Counted from the stretch's first letter, positions 7,055-14,795 are shown. The stretch is DNA of 19,691 nt from Treponema sp. (GCA_031272575.1 JAISTO010000088.1:1-19691); one strand, 5' to 3'. A program made the numbers and translations. The notes: a model not told the origin generated them from the sequence alone.

Positions 7055-7456
7055 TTACCAGGCCCCGGCGTCCACCGCGTCCGGAGGTCCGCCCCGGCCT
7101 GCCTCGACCGTGACGATCACCTCGTTGGGGAGGCAGGCGAGCCACTCGCCCGCGCGGCTGATGCTGCCGGCCGCTATGCAGGTTTTGTTCGCGCAGGGGG
7201 ACGAAAGCGCGCGCGCTGACCTTTCGCGCAGGGCGAGCACCGTGGGCCCGAGCGGGCCCTGCACCGTTACCGTCTCGTCCGCGTCGAGCGGGAAGAGGGA
7301 GACCCTGCCGGCCGCGCGGACGACGAAGATTCCCCCCGCCGCGGGCCGCGCGTAGACCGCGTACGCGCAGGCCCCGCAGAGCGCAAGGCCCAGTGCCAGC
7401 ATGACGAGGTCCAGGGGCCGCAGCGGGAAACGGCGCGCGGGGGCCTTAGCCGCCAA
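7055..7456 (-). CDS. NusG domain II-containing membrane-anchored protein
   Basis: The protein has about 133 residues. One N-terminal transmembrane helix (LVMLALGLALCGACAYAVYA) is followed by a domain of about 80 residues typical of NusG_II (PF07009): GIFVVRAAGRVSLFPL, TVTVQGPLGPTVLAL, SSPCANKTCIAAGSIS, then GEWLACLPNEVIVTV. The two cysteines of the CxxKxC-like turn and the CLPN motif are conserved in the family. The domain probably sits outside the cytoplasm; its exact function is unknown, and it is not the transcription factor NusG. No ATG precedes the helix. TTG at 7456, overlapping the end of the phosphofructokinase gene by 11 bp and preceded by GGGGAC, is the likeliest start; ATG 7402 would cut into the helix. 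The pairing with the downstream Gx protein suggests a joint envelope role. Confidence 0.75.
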   Translation of the reverse strand: MAAKAPARRFPLRPLDLVMLALGLALCGACAYAVYARPAAGGIFVVRAAGRVSLFPLDADETVTVQGPLGPTVLALRERSARALSSPCANKTCIAAGSISRAGEWLACLPNEVIVTVEAGRGGPPDAVDAGAW

Positions 7457-8540
7457 GGCAGGTCCCCACCGCGGCGGCCGTTGCGCGCATATAGTGAGCG
7501 GGGGGCACCGTCTTGACCTTATCCGCCGGCACGTCCAGCCCCACAGAACTGACGCAGTCCCCCGTGAGCGCGGCCATCCTGCCGTAAGCCCCCTCTGCCA
7601 GGAGGTCCGCCGCGGCCGTGCCCAGGCTCGTGGCGAGCACACGGTCCGAGGCGCTCGGTATGCCCCCCCGCTGCACATAGCCGAGCACGGTGGCGCGGGT
7701 CTCCATGCCGGTCTCCCGCTCGATCTCGCGCGCCACACGGTACGCGATGGACGGGCTTGCGGTCTCCGCGCGGTACTTCGTGCGCTCCTTCTTGTCCATG
7801 AGCGCCTCCTCGCGGCTCAGCGCCCCCTCCGCGACCGCCACTATCGAAAACGTTTTGCCGCTCTTGCGGCGCTCCTCGAGGTGCCGCGCTATGGCGCATA
7901 TATCGTAGGGGATTTCCGGCAGCAGGATGACGTCCCCCCCGCCCGCGACGCCGGCATAGAGCGCGAGCCAGCCGGCCTTATGCCCCATCAGTTCTATCAC
8001 CATGACGCGGTTGTGACTCTGCGCGGTCGAGTGGAGGCGGTCGATCGCCTCGGTACCTATCGAAAGCGCGGAGTGAAAGCCAAAGCTGCGGTCCGTCCCC
8101 ACGATGTCGTTGTCTATCGTCTTGGGAAGCCCCACGACATTGAGCCCCTCGCGGCTGAGGAGGTAACTGGTCGTCATCGTGCCGTTCCCCCCGAGCGCGA
8201 CGATGCAGTCGAGCCCCAGGGCCCGGTAGTTCGCCTTGATCGCGTGCACCTTGTCCAGCACCGTCTCGCGCTCATCCGCCTGCGCCTTGAAGGGCTTTTC
8301 GCGGCTCGTCCCCAGTATAGTCCCCCCCCGCGTGAGTATGCCGGAAAAGTCCTCGCTCTCGAGCGGCCGCGCGTCCCCCTCGATGAGGCCGCGGAACCCG
8401 TTCGCTATGCCGACGACCCGCATCCCGTAGCGTATATGAGCGGCCCTGCACACCCCGCGTATCGCCGCGTTGAGCCCCGGACAGTCCCCCCCCGCGGTAA
8501 GAATGCCGAAGGCGCGGGTAACCGGTTTCGTGTGTTCCAT
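7446..8540 (-). CDS. pfkA: 6-phosphofructokinase
   Basis: The 364-residue glycolytic enzyme phosphorylates fructose 6-phosphate to fructose 1,6-bisphosphate in the cytoplasm. Visible motifs are GILTAGGDCPGLNAAIRG (12-29), GGNGT (117-121, the phosphoryl-donor loop), PKTIDND (139-145) with catalytic D143, MGHKAGW, and a C-terminal GYVQRGG. Gly120 (E. coli position 104) is as in ATP enzymes, whereas Lys140 (position 124) is as in pyrophosphate enzymes. This mix occurs in 'group III' PFKs, so the donor (ATP or PPi) cannot be fixed from sequence. Asn119 replaces the usual Asp103, a variant I recall from clostridial relatives. ATG 8540 is chosen because a good promoter places the transcript start at that ATG; ATG 8552 lies in the -10 box. 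No ribosome site is seen. It is the first gene of the operon with the NusG-II and Gx genes. Confidence 0.93.
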   Translation of the reverse strand: MEHTKPVTRAFGILTAGGDCPGLNAAIRGVCRAAHIRYGMRVVGIANGFRGLIEGDARPLESEDFSGILTRGGTILGTSREKPFKAQADERETVLDKVHAIKANYRALGLDCIVALGGNGTMTTSYLLSREGLNVVGLPKTIDNDIVGTDRSFGFHSALSIGTEAIDRLHSTAQSHNRVMVIELMGHKAGWLALYAGVAGGGDVILLPEIPYDICAIARHLEERRKSGKTFSIVAVAEGALSREEALMDKKERTKYRAETASPSIAYRVAREIERETGMETRATVLGYVQRGGIPSASDRVLATSLGTAAADLLAEGAYGRMAALTGDCVSSVGLDVPADKVKTVPPAHYMRATAAAVGTCLGG

Positions 8541-8547
8541 GGGAAAC

Positions 8548-8576
8548 AGCATACCGGGGAAAAGCGGATTTTTCAA
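8548..8576 (-). promoter_or_regulatory. Promoter giving a leaderless phosphofructokinase mRNA
   Basis: On the minus strand TTGAAA (8576-8571) and TATGCT (8553-8548) are separated by 17 bp. Seven bases downstream of the -10 is 8541, directly beside the ATG at 8540, so the mRNA would begin at or one base before the start codon. The lack of a Shine-Dalgarno sequence agrees with this. Confidence 0.6.
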
Positions 8577-8584
8577 GGCAGGAT

Positions 8585-8593
8585 GGGGGGGGG
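8585..8593. repeat. G9 homopolymer upstream of the phosphofructokinase promoter
   Basis: Nine consecutive G residues lie 8 bp upstream of the -35 hexamer (C9 in the sense of the gene). Tracts of this length are prone to slippage. The following GGACGGTGGAAAG repeats a word seen at 8880-8892. Confidence 0.6.
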
Positions 8594-8604
8594 ACGGTGG
8601 AAAG

Positions 8605-8768
8605 CACTGTCAACAAGTTAAGAAAAGTGACAATCGTCATTCCGCGACTTGATCGCGGAATCTCTACCAAAATGGCCCTTTTGAGGAGTAGATTGCGTAG
8701 TTCGGTTAAAACCGAACTATGGCAAGCCCGGCAATGACGGTCTTGTTTTCCTTAACTTGTTGACAGTG
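8605..8768. mobile_element. MITE-like element, copy 2 (164 bp, terminal inverted repeats)
   Basis: Ends are CACTGTCAACAAGTTAAG and CTTAACTTGTTGACAGTG, exact complements over 18 bp. Inside are a hairpin ATTCCGCG-ACTTGAT-CGCGGAAT (8640-8662), the word CTACCAAAATGGCCC, and a 10-bp-arm hairpin TAGTTCGGTT/AACCGAACTA (8698-8719). It is the inverse of copy 1 (336-554) and lacks that copy's extra loop sequence. No open frame of note is present. Each end carries an outward-facing TTGACA. Confidence 0.75.
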
Positions 8769-8860
8769 GGATAGGGAGTAGGGGGCGCGGAGCGCTTGGG
8801 GAGTAGGGGGCGCGGCGCATGAGCGCAGGCGCGGGGTGAGGGGGAGTGAGCGGAGGGCAA
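8769..8860. repeat. G-rich GGGAGTAGGGGGCGCGG simple repeats
   Basis: Directly after the MITE, GGGATAGGGAGTAGGGGGCGCGG and GGGGAGTAGGGGGCGCGGCGC follow one another, then G-rich irregular sequence. The same words occur near 14828-14849 and, on the opposite strand, at 597-635. No gene is seen here. Confidence 0.5.
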
Positions 8861-8865
8861 GGCGC

Positions 8866-9000
8866 GGACGGTGGGAAGTGGACGGTGGAAAGTGGAGGAG
8901 TCATTCGCAAGTCTTTCGTACTACCGGTATGCATGGGGTGCTGCGCAGGCTCTCGCACAACCGCCTCCACCGTCCACCGTCCACCGTCCATTTTCCATCC
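8866..9000. repeat. Inverted GGACGGTGG / CCACCGTCC repeats downstream of metY
   Basis: The left arm has GGACGGTGGGAAGTGGACGG then TGGAAAGTGGAGG (8866-8898). The right arm has three exact tandem CCACCGT units (8967-8987) followed by CCATTTTCCATCC. The arms can pair imperfectly around a ~65-bp centre that contains no recognised feature. The location just past the stop of the minus-strand sulfhydrylase would fit a 3' stem structure, though no T-tract follows. Confidence 0.5.
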
Positions 9001-9018
9001 CCCACTCCCCACTTCCCA

Positions 9019-10305
9019 CTACGCTATCGCCGTGAAGCCGTCCTTCAGTACCGCGATGATGTCGTCGATGTGCTCGATGCCTATCGAGAGGCGCACCGTG
9101 TTCGGCTTGATGCCTGACTCGAGGAGCTCGGCCTCGCTCATCTGCGAGTGGGTCGTGGACGCGGGGTGTATCACGAGGGATTTGACGTCCGCCACGTTAG
9201 CCAGCAGCGAGAAGAGTTTGAGTTTCTCGGTGAAGAGTTTCGCCTTTTCGGCGCCGCCCTTAATCTCGAAGGTGAAGATCGAGCCCGCGCCTTTGGGAAA
9301 GTACTTCTTGTAGAGCGCATGGTCGCGGTGCCCGGGCAGCGCGGGGTGGTTCACCTGTTCCACAAGGGGATGGCTCTTGAGGAAGTCGATCACCTTGAGG
9401 GCGTTGGACACATGGCGCTCGACCCGCAGGGACAGGGTCTCGAGGCCGTTGATGAAGAGGAACGCGTTGAAGGGCGAGAGCGCGGAACCGGTGTCGCGGA
9501 GCAGGGTCGTACGCGCCTTGATGATGTACGCGAGGTTCCCCACCGCCTTGGTGAAGACGACCCCGTGGTAACTGGGGTTCGGCTCGCTGAGGCCCGGGAA
9601 CTTGCCGCTCGCGGCCCAGTCGAAATGGCCGCCGTCCACGATGACGCCGCCTATGGAACTGCCATGCCCCCCGATGAACTTGGTCGCCGAATGCACGACC
9701 ACATCCACCCCGTAGTCGATGGGGCGCAGCAGGTAGGGCGTGGCAAAGGTGTTATCCACGATGACGGGGATACCGTGCTTGTGCGCGATCTTCACCACCG
9801 CCTCGATGTCCACCACCGTCGAGTTGGGGTTCCCCAGGGTCTCGAAGAAGAGCGCCTTCGTGTTGGGGCGTATCGCCTTCTCGAAGTTCTCCGGGCGGCT
9901 CCCGTCCACAAAGGTGGTCTCGACGCCCAGGTCTTTGAAGGTGTTGGCGAAGAGGTTGTAGGTGCCGCCGTAAATTTGCGTGTCAGAGACGATGTGATCG
10001 CCCGTTCGGGTGATGTTCTGAATCGCGTAGGTCGTGGCCGCCGCCCCGGAGGACACCGCCAGCGCCGCGACGCCGTTTTCGAGCGCGGCGATCCGCTTTT
10101 CAAACACGTCCCAGGTAGGGTTCATGATCCGCGTGTAGATGTTACCCGACTCGGCGAGCGCAAAGCGATCCGCCGCGGACTTGGACGAGGGGAACACGTA
10201 GGACGTGGTCTGATAGATCGGCACCGCCCTTGCGTCGGTGGCCGGATCCGGCTTCTCCTGGCCCGCATGGACCTGGAGGGTTTCAAATTGGTACTTTTCT
10301 GCCAT
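9019..10305 (-). CDS. metY: O-acetylhomoserine sulfhydrylase (O-acetylhomoserine aminocarboxypropyltransferase)
   Basis: The 428-residue, full-length PLP enzyme belongs to the Cys/Met metabolism family. It condenses O-acetylhomoserine with sulfide to give homocysteine for methionine synthesis; many members also act on O-acetylserine. Visible features: ETLQVHAGQEKPDPATDARA at the N-terminus, the YTR motif (Y57, R59) that binds the cofactor phosphate of the partner subunit, VDNTFATP with D184, and SATKFIGGHG with Schiff-base lysine K209. The N-terminal QVHAGQ and the length (~430) point to the MetY rather than the MetB/MetC (~390) branch. The start is well supported by AAGGAG six bases upstream. 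It has its own promoter and appears monocistronic, flanked by repeats and hairpins. Sulfur-responsive control is possible, judging from the palindrome at the transcription start. Confidence 0.95.
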   Translation of the reverse strand: MAEKYQFETLQVHAGQEKPDPATDARAVPIYQTTSYVFPSSKSAADRFALAESGNIYTRIMNPTWDVFEKRIAALENGVAALAVSSGAAATTYAIQNITRTGDHIVSDTQIYGGTYNLFANTFKDLGVETTFVDGSRPENFEKAIRPNTKALFFETLGNPNSTVVDIEAVVKIAHKHGIPVIVDNTFATPYLLRPIDYGVDVVVHSATKFIGGHGSSIGGVIVDGGHFDWAASGKFPGLSEPNPSYHGVVFTKAVGNLAYIIKARTTLLRDTGSALSPFNAFLFINGLETLSLRVERHVSNALKVIDFLKSHPLVEQVNHPALPGHRDHALYKKYFPKGAGSIFTFEIKGGAEKAKLFTEKLKLFSLLANVADVKSLVIHPASTTHSQMSEAELLESGIKPNTVRLSIGIEHIDDIIAVLKDGFTAIA

Positions 10306-10339
10306 AGTTTACTCCTTACAGCATAGTAACGCGCGTAGG

Positions 10340-10375
10340 TTGATTTAGCAATAAATCAATAATTCCTATCGGAAT
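10340..10375 (-). promoter_or_regulatory. Two palindromes in the metY leader (possible operator and stem-loop)
   Basis: ATTCC-TATC-GGAAT (10362-10375) straddles the predicted transcription start, a typical repressor position. TTGATTTA-GCAA-TAAATCAA (10340-10359) is an exact 8-bp inverted repeat with a 4-base loop inside the leader. No known riboswitch consensus was recognised. Confidence 0.4.
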
Positions 10376-10378
10376 AGT

Positions 10379-10407
10379 ATGTTATAGAATCGCGTTTTTT
10401 TTGTCAA
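10379..10407 (-). promoter_or_regulatory. metY promoter
   Basis: A perfect -35 TTGACA (10407-10402) is followed at 17 bp by TAACAT or at 15 bp by TATAAC (10386-10379) on the minus strand. The predicted start near 10372-10374 gives a leader of about 65 nt with a strong ribosome site. Confidence 0.65.
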
Positions 10408-10412
10408 GAGGG

Positions 10413-10436
10413 CAATAGCCATCCGGGGGGCCATTG
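10413..10436 (-). terminator. Hairpin between the OmpA-like gene and metY
   Basis: CAATAGCC (10413-10420) and GGCCATTG (10429-10436) form an 8-bp stem with one wobble and an 8-base loop. It is 24 bp past the stop of the upstream minus-strand gene and just before the metY -35. There is no T-tract on the minus strand, so a termination role is uncertain. Confidence 0.3.
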
Positions 10437-10460
10437 AGGACGAGTCTGCGTTTCGCGGCG

Positions 10461-13400
10461 CTACTTGTTCAGGATGAACTCCACGCGGCGGTTTTTCCAC
10501 CAGTTCGGTCTGTCCGAGTGGGAGGCGATGGGTTCTCTCGCCCCCATGCCGCGCGTTGAAAGGCGGGAGTCACTGACGCCGTGCCCGGAGAGCCAACTCT
10601 TTACGAACTCGGCCCTTTCCTTCGACAGCGCGTCGTCCTCAGCCTCTTTCGCGGTTCCGCTCACGTTGTTCTCGTGCCCTACCACCGTGACGCGGTAGTC
10701 GCGGAACTTGCCCAACACCTCGGTGATACGCTTCAGGACGCGTTCGTTGTTGTCAGCCTGGGCCTGGGTAATCGCGCCCTGCCCGGTTGTTCCAAAGTCG
10801 GCCTTGTTTGCCCTGAATGTGATGGCCGGAACCTGCATATACAGTTCGTTGCCGCGCTTTATCACGAGGATGTCGATGGGGATTTTGCCTTCAAGCGACG
10901 ATTCAAGCCCCTGACTGTCGGTGACCGTGAACTGGTAATCGTAATCCATGGCGGACTGCACCAACTCAGGCTTGCGCGTTTTGTTACTCTGCCCGTTCCA
11001 CACGATGCGCGGGGTAATCGCGGTTTTGCCGCTTGTGCCCCAGAACGCGTTACCCGCCGGGTCCGTGATGCTGAACTCCCACTTTGAGAACGGGAGCAGA
11101 GATTGCGCCCTAAGGTCGATATAAAGTTCGTCATTTTCGCCGTCATTGTCAGGGCTGAAGTAACCGGGGGGCACGGGCCGAACCTTTTTGCTGCCGAGGT
11201 CCGCGATGGCCCCAAGCCCCACGGACAGTTGCGGCGGCAGGGCAGTGCTGACAAACGGGGAGGTTTCGGCGCGTACATCGTTTCCTTTCAGGTAACTGAT
11301 TTCCAGCACGCCGGTGAAGTTGCCCTCAGCAGGGGTTCCTGAGGCGGTTTTGCCGTCCCAGGTGAGGTTGGCAGGTATGGCACCGCCTTCCCAGGTCTTC
11401 ACCGGAGAGCCCGCCGAGGCTGCCGCGCCGTCTATGCCCACCGTCACCGGGGACACGCTGAAGCGCCAGGATTCCACGCCGTCTTTCAGGGAAACATTGA
11501 GGCGGAAGTCCTGCAACCTGGTCCGTGCGGCAGGATTCGCGGATATCGCGTCAAACTCGTTAGTAACCCAGGCGGTCGCGGGCCTGGTATCTATGGTGAT
11601 TTTGTCAACCGCTGCGCTCGCCGAGTTGCCGCCCGCGTCAGTCGCGGAGATTGTGAGGCGGTACTCGCCGTCCGGGGCCAGGTTACCGGAATTATCCCGT
11701 CCGTCCCATTCGGACAGGCTTGCCGGCCCGTTGTACCAGTCGTAGCTGCGCACCGCCTTGCCGTCGCGGCCCGTAATCGAGGCGGTCCAGTGGTCCTCGG
11801 GGCTTGTCGAGAGCGAGAGGGGCAGTTTCTGCTTGCGGCTCAGGCCGTCAGGGGAGAAGAGTTTGGCCGCCTCGGAAACCGTGAGGGCCACTTTCGGGGG
11901 AACCGTGTCGATGACAAAAGGCTCGCTGGTGACCGGCTCGCTTGCGGTTCCGCTGTTGGCCACGGTTTTCAGCGTGACCTTGTACTGCCCGTCAGGCGCG
12001 GCAGTCCCGGCGTCCGTCTTGCCGTCCCAGGAAATCGTGGAAGGCAGGCTGCCGGTGGCCTCGATTTTCCGCACAACTTTACCCTGCGCGTCCTGTATGG
12101 TGAGCGAGTAGGAGCCCACGCCGCCCGCGGCCTTGACCACGGGCGTTATCGTGAGCGTGTCCTGGATTTTGTCACCATTGGGCGAGAAAACCGCGGGCTG
12201 TACGGTGAGCATAACCTCGGTTTTGCTGGTGTCAAGCGTAAAAGACGCGTCCGAGCTGACGCTCGTCGCGTTGCCGGCCAGGTCGGTGTTGCTCACGCGG
12301 TAACTGTATGTGCCGTCGGCGCAGATCTTGCCGTTGTTGTCAAGGCCGTTCCACACGAAACTGGGCGCGGGCGTTGAGCCCAGGTCCACGCTGCGCACAA
12401 CAGCCCCGGCCGAGTTCAGCACCTCGCCTTTCCACGAGGTAGGCTCGGTGGAGAGTTTCTGGTTCAGGGTTACAGTGCCCTTCGCGCCGCCGGGCGCAAA
12501 GAGTTTGTCCGAGGCCAGGGTCACCTGGGCAGTGGGCGCTTTGCGGTCAAGGGTGAAATCACCTGTCCTGACATAAGGGGTCACGTAACCGTTCTTGTAG
12601 GCAGCCTTTAGCTGCGCGTAATAAACGCCGTCCGGCATATACGAGCCCTGCGCCCCCTTGCCGTCAAAAACCTGCTGAGCCGGGGCGCTGCTCGTGCCTT
12701 CGAAACTGCGCTGCACAACCCCGTTTGCGTCAAGCACCTCCAGGCTCCAGTTTTCAAGCGTGTTACCGCTTGAAGGCTGGGGCACTGTCAACAGGAAGAC
12801 GAGCTCCTTAAACACGCTTGCCGTCCCGGGCGAGAAGTAGCGGCTGCCGCTCACAGCGAGGCTTGTAACCGGTTTCACGCCGGAATAGATGATGTTGGTC
12901 ACTTTGGCCTCGGGCGAGGAGTTACCGGCCAGGTCGCGGGCGCTGATTTCGTAGTTATACACGCCGTCCGCGACCAGAGCGCCGCTGTCGTCCCTGCCGT
13001 CCCAGTGCACGTCGGTCGGGGACGCCCCCTTCCACTCCCGCGTCCACACCGGCTTACCGGCTGTGTCGGTGATGCGGGCCTTCCAGAGTTCCTCCTCGGA
13101 GCCTGACTGCGGGATGCGGAGCGTGGCTTTCGCGCCCTCGCCGAAGAACTTGTCCGAGCTTGAAGGCTGGGTCACCTTAACCTCAGGGGGCGTGTTATCC
13201 ACCACCACGGTGTACTCGCGCGATGTTGCGGTGTTTCCGTTGTCGTCCGCGGCGGAGACCGAATACGAGTAGACGCCGTCAGGCGCGATCTCGCCGGTGT
13301 CAAGCGTACCGTCCCACATGACGGAATCCGGAACCGCCACCCCTTTTTGGGGGGTAAAAAGGATTTTCCAGAAGGTCTTGAAGTTGTTCGTGGGGGGGCG

Positions 13401-13682
13401 GGTCTCCTTGTTTTCGATGGTGCGCACCACCACATCCCCGGCGTTTTTGATGACGAGTTTCCATTCGCTCAGGTATCGCTCTTTCTCGTTGATCTTCAGG
13501 GGTATTACCAGAGTGTCCTGCACACCGTCGTTGTTCGGTGATATGTACTTAGGCTTGGGGGCTTTTGCGGCCGGCGATGCCGCCTCGCCTTGCCCTTCGG
13601 ATTGGGCGAAAAGCGGCGCTATGCCGCCAAGCGCGGCCAGAGACAGGAACACAATCGAAGCAAAAACGGTTCTCTTTTTCAT
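10461..13682 (-). CDS. Large exported protein with FlgD-type Ig repeats and C-terminal OmpA-like domain
   Basis: The 1073-residue protein has a Sec signal peptide (1-26, ending LFAQ). About eight repeats share W(D/N)G..(D/N).G....DG.Y.....D..GN, the FlgD Ig-like pattern, for example VWNGLDNNGKICADGTYSYR and EWDGRDNSGNLAPDGEYRL. SPNNDG-like acidic motifs recur (YISPNNDGVQDTL, FSPNGDKIQDTL, FSPDNDGENDELYI), probably calcium loops. The last ~130 residues form an OmpA-like domain (GHENN, LSKERAEFVKSWL, RGMGAREP, NRRVEF), which in other proteins binds peptidoglycan. A periplasmic or envelope structural role is likely. There is no lipobox cysteine. A strong AGGAGG six bases before the ATG supports the start, which lies one base after the stop of the UPF0164-like gene, so the two form an operon. 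Its specific role is unknown. Confidence 0.88.
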   Translation of the reverse strand: MKKRTVFASIVFLSLAALGGIAPLFAQSEGQGEAASPAAKAPKPKYISPNNDGVQDTLVIPLKINEKERYLSEWKLVIKNAGDVVVRTIENKETRPPTNNFKTFWKILFTPQKGVAVPDSVMWDGTLDTGEIAPDGVYSYSVSAADDNGNTATSREYTVVVDNTPPEVKVTQPSSSDKFFGEGAKATLRIPQSGSEEELWKARITDTAGKPVWTREWKGASPTDVHWDGRDDSGALVADGVYNYEISARDLAGNSSPEAKVTNIIYSGVKPVTSLAVSGSRYFSPGTASVFKELVFLLTVPQPSSGNTLENWSLEVLDANGVVQRSFEGTSSAPAQQVFDGKGAQGSYMPDGVYYAQLKAAYKNGYVTPYVRTGDFTLDRKAPTAQVTLASDKLFAPGGAKGTVTLNQKLSTEPTSWKGEVLNSAGAVVRSVDLGSTPAPSFVWNGLDNNGKICADGTYSYRVSNTDLAGNATSVSSDASFTLDTSKTEVMLTVQPAVFSPNGDKIQDTLTITPVVKAAGGVGSYSLTIQDAQGKVVRKIEATGSLPSTISWDGKTDAGTAAPDGQYKVTLKTVANSGTASEPVTSEPFVIDTVPPKVALTVSEAAKLFSPDGLSRKQKLPLSLSTSPEDHWTASITGRDGKAVRSYDWYNGPASLSEWDGRDNSGNLAPDGEYRLTISATDAGGNSASAAVDKITIDTRPATAWVTNEFDAISANPAARTRLQDFRLNVSLKDGVESWRFSVSPVTVGIDGAAASAGSPVKTWEGGAIPANLTWDGKTASGTPAEGNFTGVLEISYLKGNDVRAETSPFVSTALPPQLSVGLGAIADLGSKKVRPVPPGYFSPDNDGENDELYIDLRAQSLLPFSKWEFSITDPAGNAFWGTSGKTAITPRIVWNGQSNKTRKPELVQSAMDYDYQFTVTDSQGLESSLEGKIPIDILVIKRGNELYMQVPAITFRANKADFGTTGQGAITQAQADNNERVLKRITEVLGKFRDYRVTVVGHENNVSGTAKEAEDDALSKERAEFVKSWLSGHGVSDSRLSTRGMGAREPIASHSDRPNWWKNRRVEFILNK

Positions 13683-13683
13683 C

Positions 13684-14736
13684 TTAGTCCTCCTCTCCTG
13701 CCCACAGTTCGATTACAGGGGGGGTTGTGTCGCGCAGGCCGAAGTTCGCCGTGGCCCCGGCTGAAAAAAGCCACACATCGTCGTGGAGTTTCTGCCCCGC
13801 GCCTGAGATTTCGAGGTCGCTCTGCTGCCAGCCGCGGCTTTCCATGAACTTGCCGCCTATGTTCATCGCGATTTTTACGCTGATGCCAATATACGGGCTG
13901 TGTATGAAGTTGGCAATGGCATCGTTCTCGTTTGCCGCAAGAATCTCACGCAGGTTGATGTCCCAGCCGCCCGATATTGTGAGGAAATTGGCAATTAAGG
14001 CCTGAGCGCCTATGCTCCACAGCGCGTTTTGCGCGGCCGGGGCCGCAAGATCCGTGGAAAACCCTAACTTGAAGGCCTTCGCGTCAACAAGAGAGGCCGC
14101 AAAGCCCACTTTTGGGGTGATAAACCCGTACACAAAGTCCGCTTCCCCGCCTGTGATGTCCCAAACATCACTTTTAAACGGCTTTCCGAGGTTTGCAAGC
14201 GTGATACCGAGGCGCGCGTCTTTCAGAAAACCGAGGCTGCCGAGACGAAAAAACGCGCCCAGGTCAAGGGCCGCGGCAAAATCGTTGAACTTATAGGAGA
14301 AACCGGTGAAAACAGATGCCCCCACGTAGAACTTCTCGCTGATGTCCTTTGAAAAAGATGCCCGGAACGCCAAAGTGCTGCCCAAATCCATGTTCTCAGG
14401 GGGGCTTAGCAGCGTGGTTCCGGCAATGGAAAACACCCCCCAGCGGCCCGGAAAGAGGAGGGCAAGGTTGATGACGCTGCCCAGGTGGTTCTCCTTGCCC
14501 AGCAGACCGGTGTAGGCAACATCAGCGGAAACCCGCTGTATGCCCGCTATGAGCGCGGGGTTTAGGCCGGCTGACCAGGGGCCCGCGTTGAAAATGCCCC
14601 CTCCGGCAACGGAACCCGCGTTCAAAATAAGCGCCGGATGCCCCAGCAGCGGGTAGCTTTCCCCCCCTGGCGGCGGGTTGTAAGCCCACACGCTCCCCAC
14701 TGTTACCGCAAACAAAACCGCGATTATCTTTTTCAT
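13684..14736 (-). CDS. Outer-membrane beta-barrel protein, UPF0164/PorV-like (FadL superfamily type)
   Basis: The 350-residue protein has a clear signal peptide (MKKIIAVLFAVTVGSVWA). The mature N-terminus contains GGIFNAGPWSAGLNPALIAG, reminiscent of the NPA segment of FadL/PorV-type proteins. The rest alternates hydrophobic and polar residues in beta-strand-like stretches (LGSVINLALLF, FYVGASVFTGFSYKF, LGITLANLGKPF) and ends LFSAGATANFGLRD plus a short tail. I read it as a treponemal UPF0164-type barrel; this is family resemblance, not proof. It may form an outer-membrane complex or export partner for the Ig/OmpA-like protein encoded directly downstream. The start ATG has GAGGAA five bases upstream. 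Confidence 0.7.
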   Translation of the reverse strand: MKKIIAVLFAVTVGSVWAYNPPPGGESYPLLGHPALILNAGSVAGGGIFNAGPWSAGLNPALIAGIQRVSADVAYTGLLGKENHLGSVINLALLFPGRWGVFSIAGTTLLSPPENMDLGSTLAFRASFSKDISEKFYVGASVFTGFSYKFNDFAAALDLGAFFRLGSLGFLKDARLGITLANLGKPFKSDVWDITGGEADFVYGFITPKVGFAASLVDAKAFKLGFSTDLAAPAAQNALWSIGAQALIANFLTISGGWDINLREILAANENDAIANFIHSPYIGISVKIAMNIGGKFMESRGWQQSDLEISGAGQKLHDDVWLFSAGATANFGLRDTTPPVIELWAGEED

Positions 14737-14766
14737 AGTTTTCCTCGCAATCTTTCACAGAGGGGA

Positions 14767-14795
14767 AGTGTGCCACATTCCGCGGCGCCTGTCAA
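14767..14795 (-). promoter_or_regulatory. Candidate promoter of the UPF0164/OmpA operon
   Basis: A perfect TTGACA (14795-14790) is followed after 17 bp by CACACT (14772-14767), a weak -10, on the minus strand. The start would fall about 25 bp before the ATG at 14736. Confidence 0.4.

Noticed and set aside
8541..8576. Upstream TTG or ATG starts for phosphofructokinase (adding 4-12 residues)
   Set aside because: These codons coincide with the -35 and -10 hexamers of the likely promoter, and family members start close before the GILTAGGD motif.
7401..8621. Long plus-strand open frame across the pfk gene
   Set aside because: It runs over the pfk coding region, its promoter and the MITE end; no domain or start signal.
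8967..8987. CRISPR-like array
   Set aside because: The CCACCGT units are 7 bp, directly contiguous and without spacers; this is a simple tandem repeat.
9148..10326. Long plus-strand open frame opposite metY
   Set aside because: It is antisense to a clearly conserved enzyme and its composition (Arg/Val/Gly/His-rich) is a mirror of GC-rich coding; no recognisable domain.
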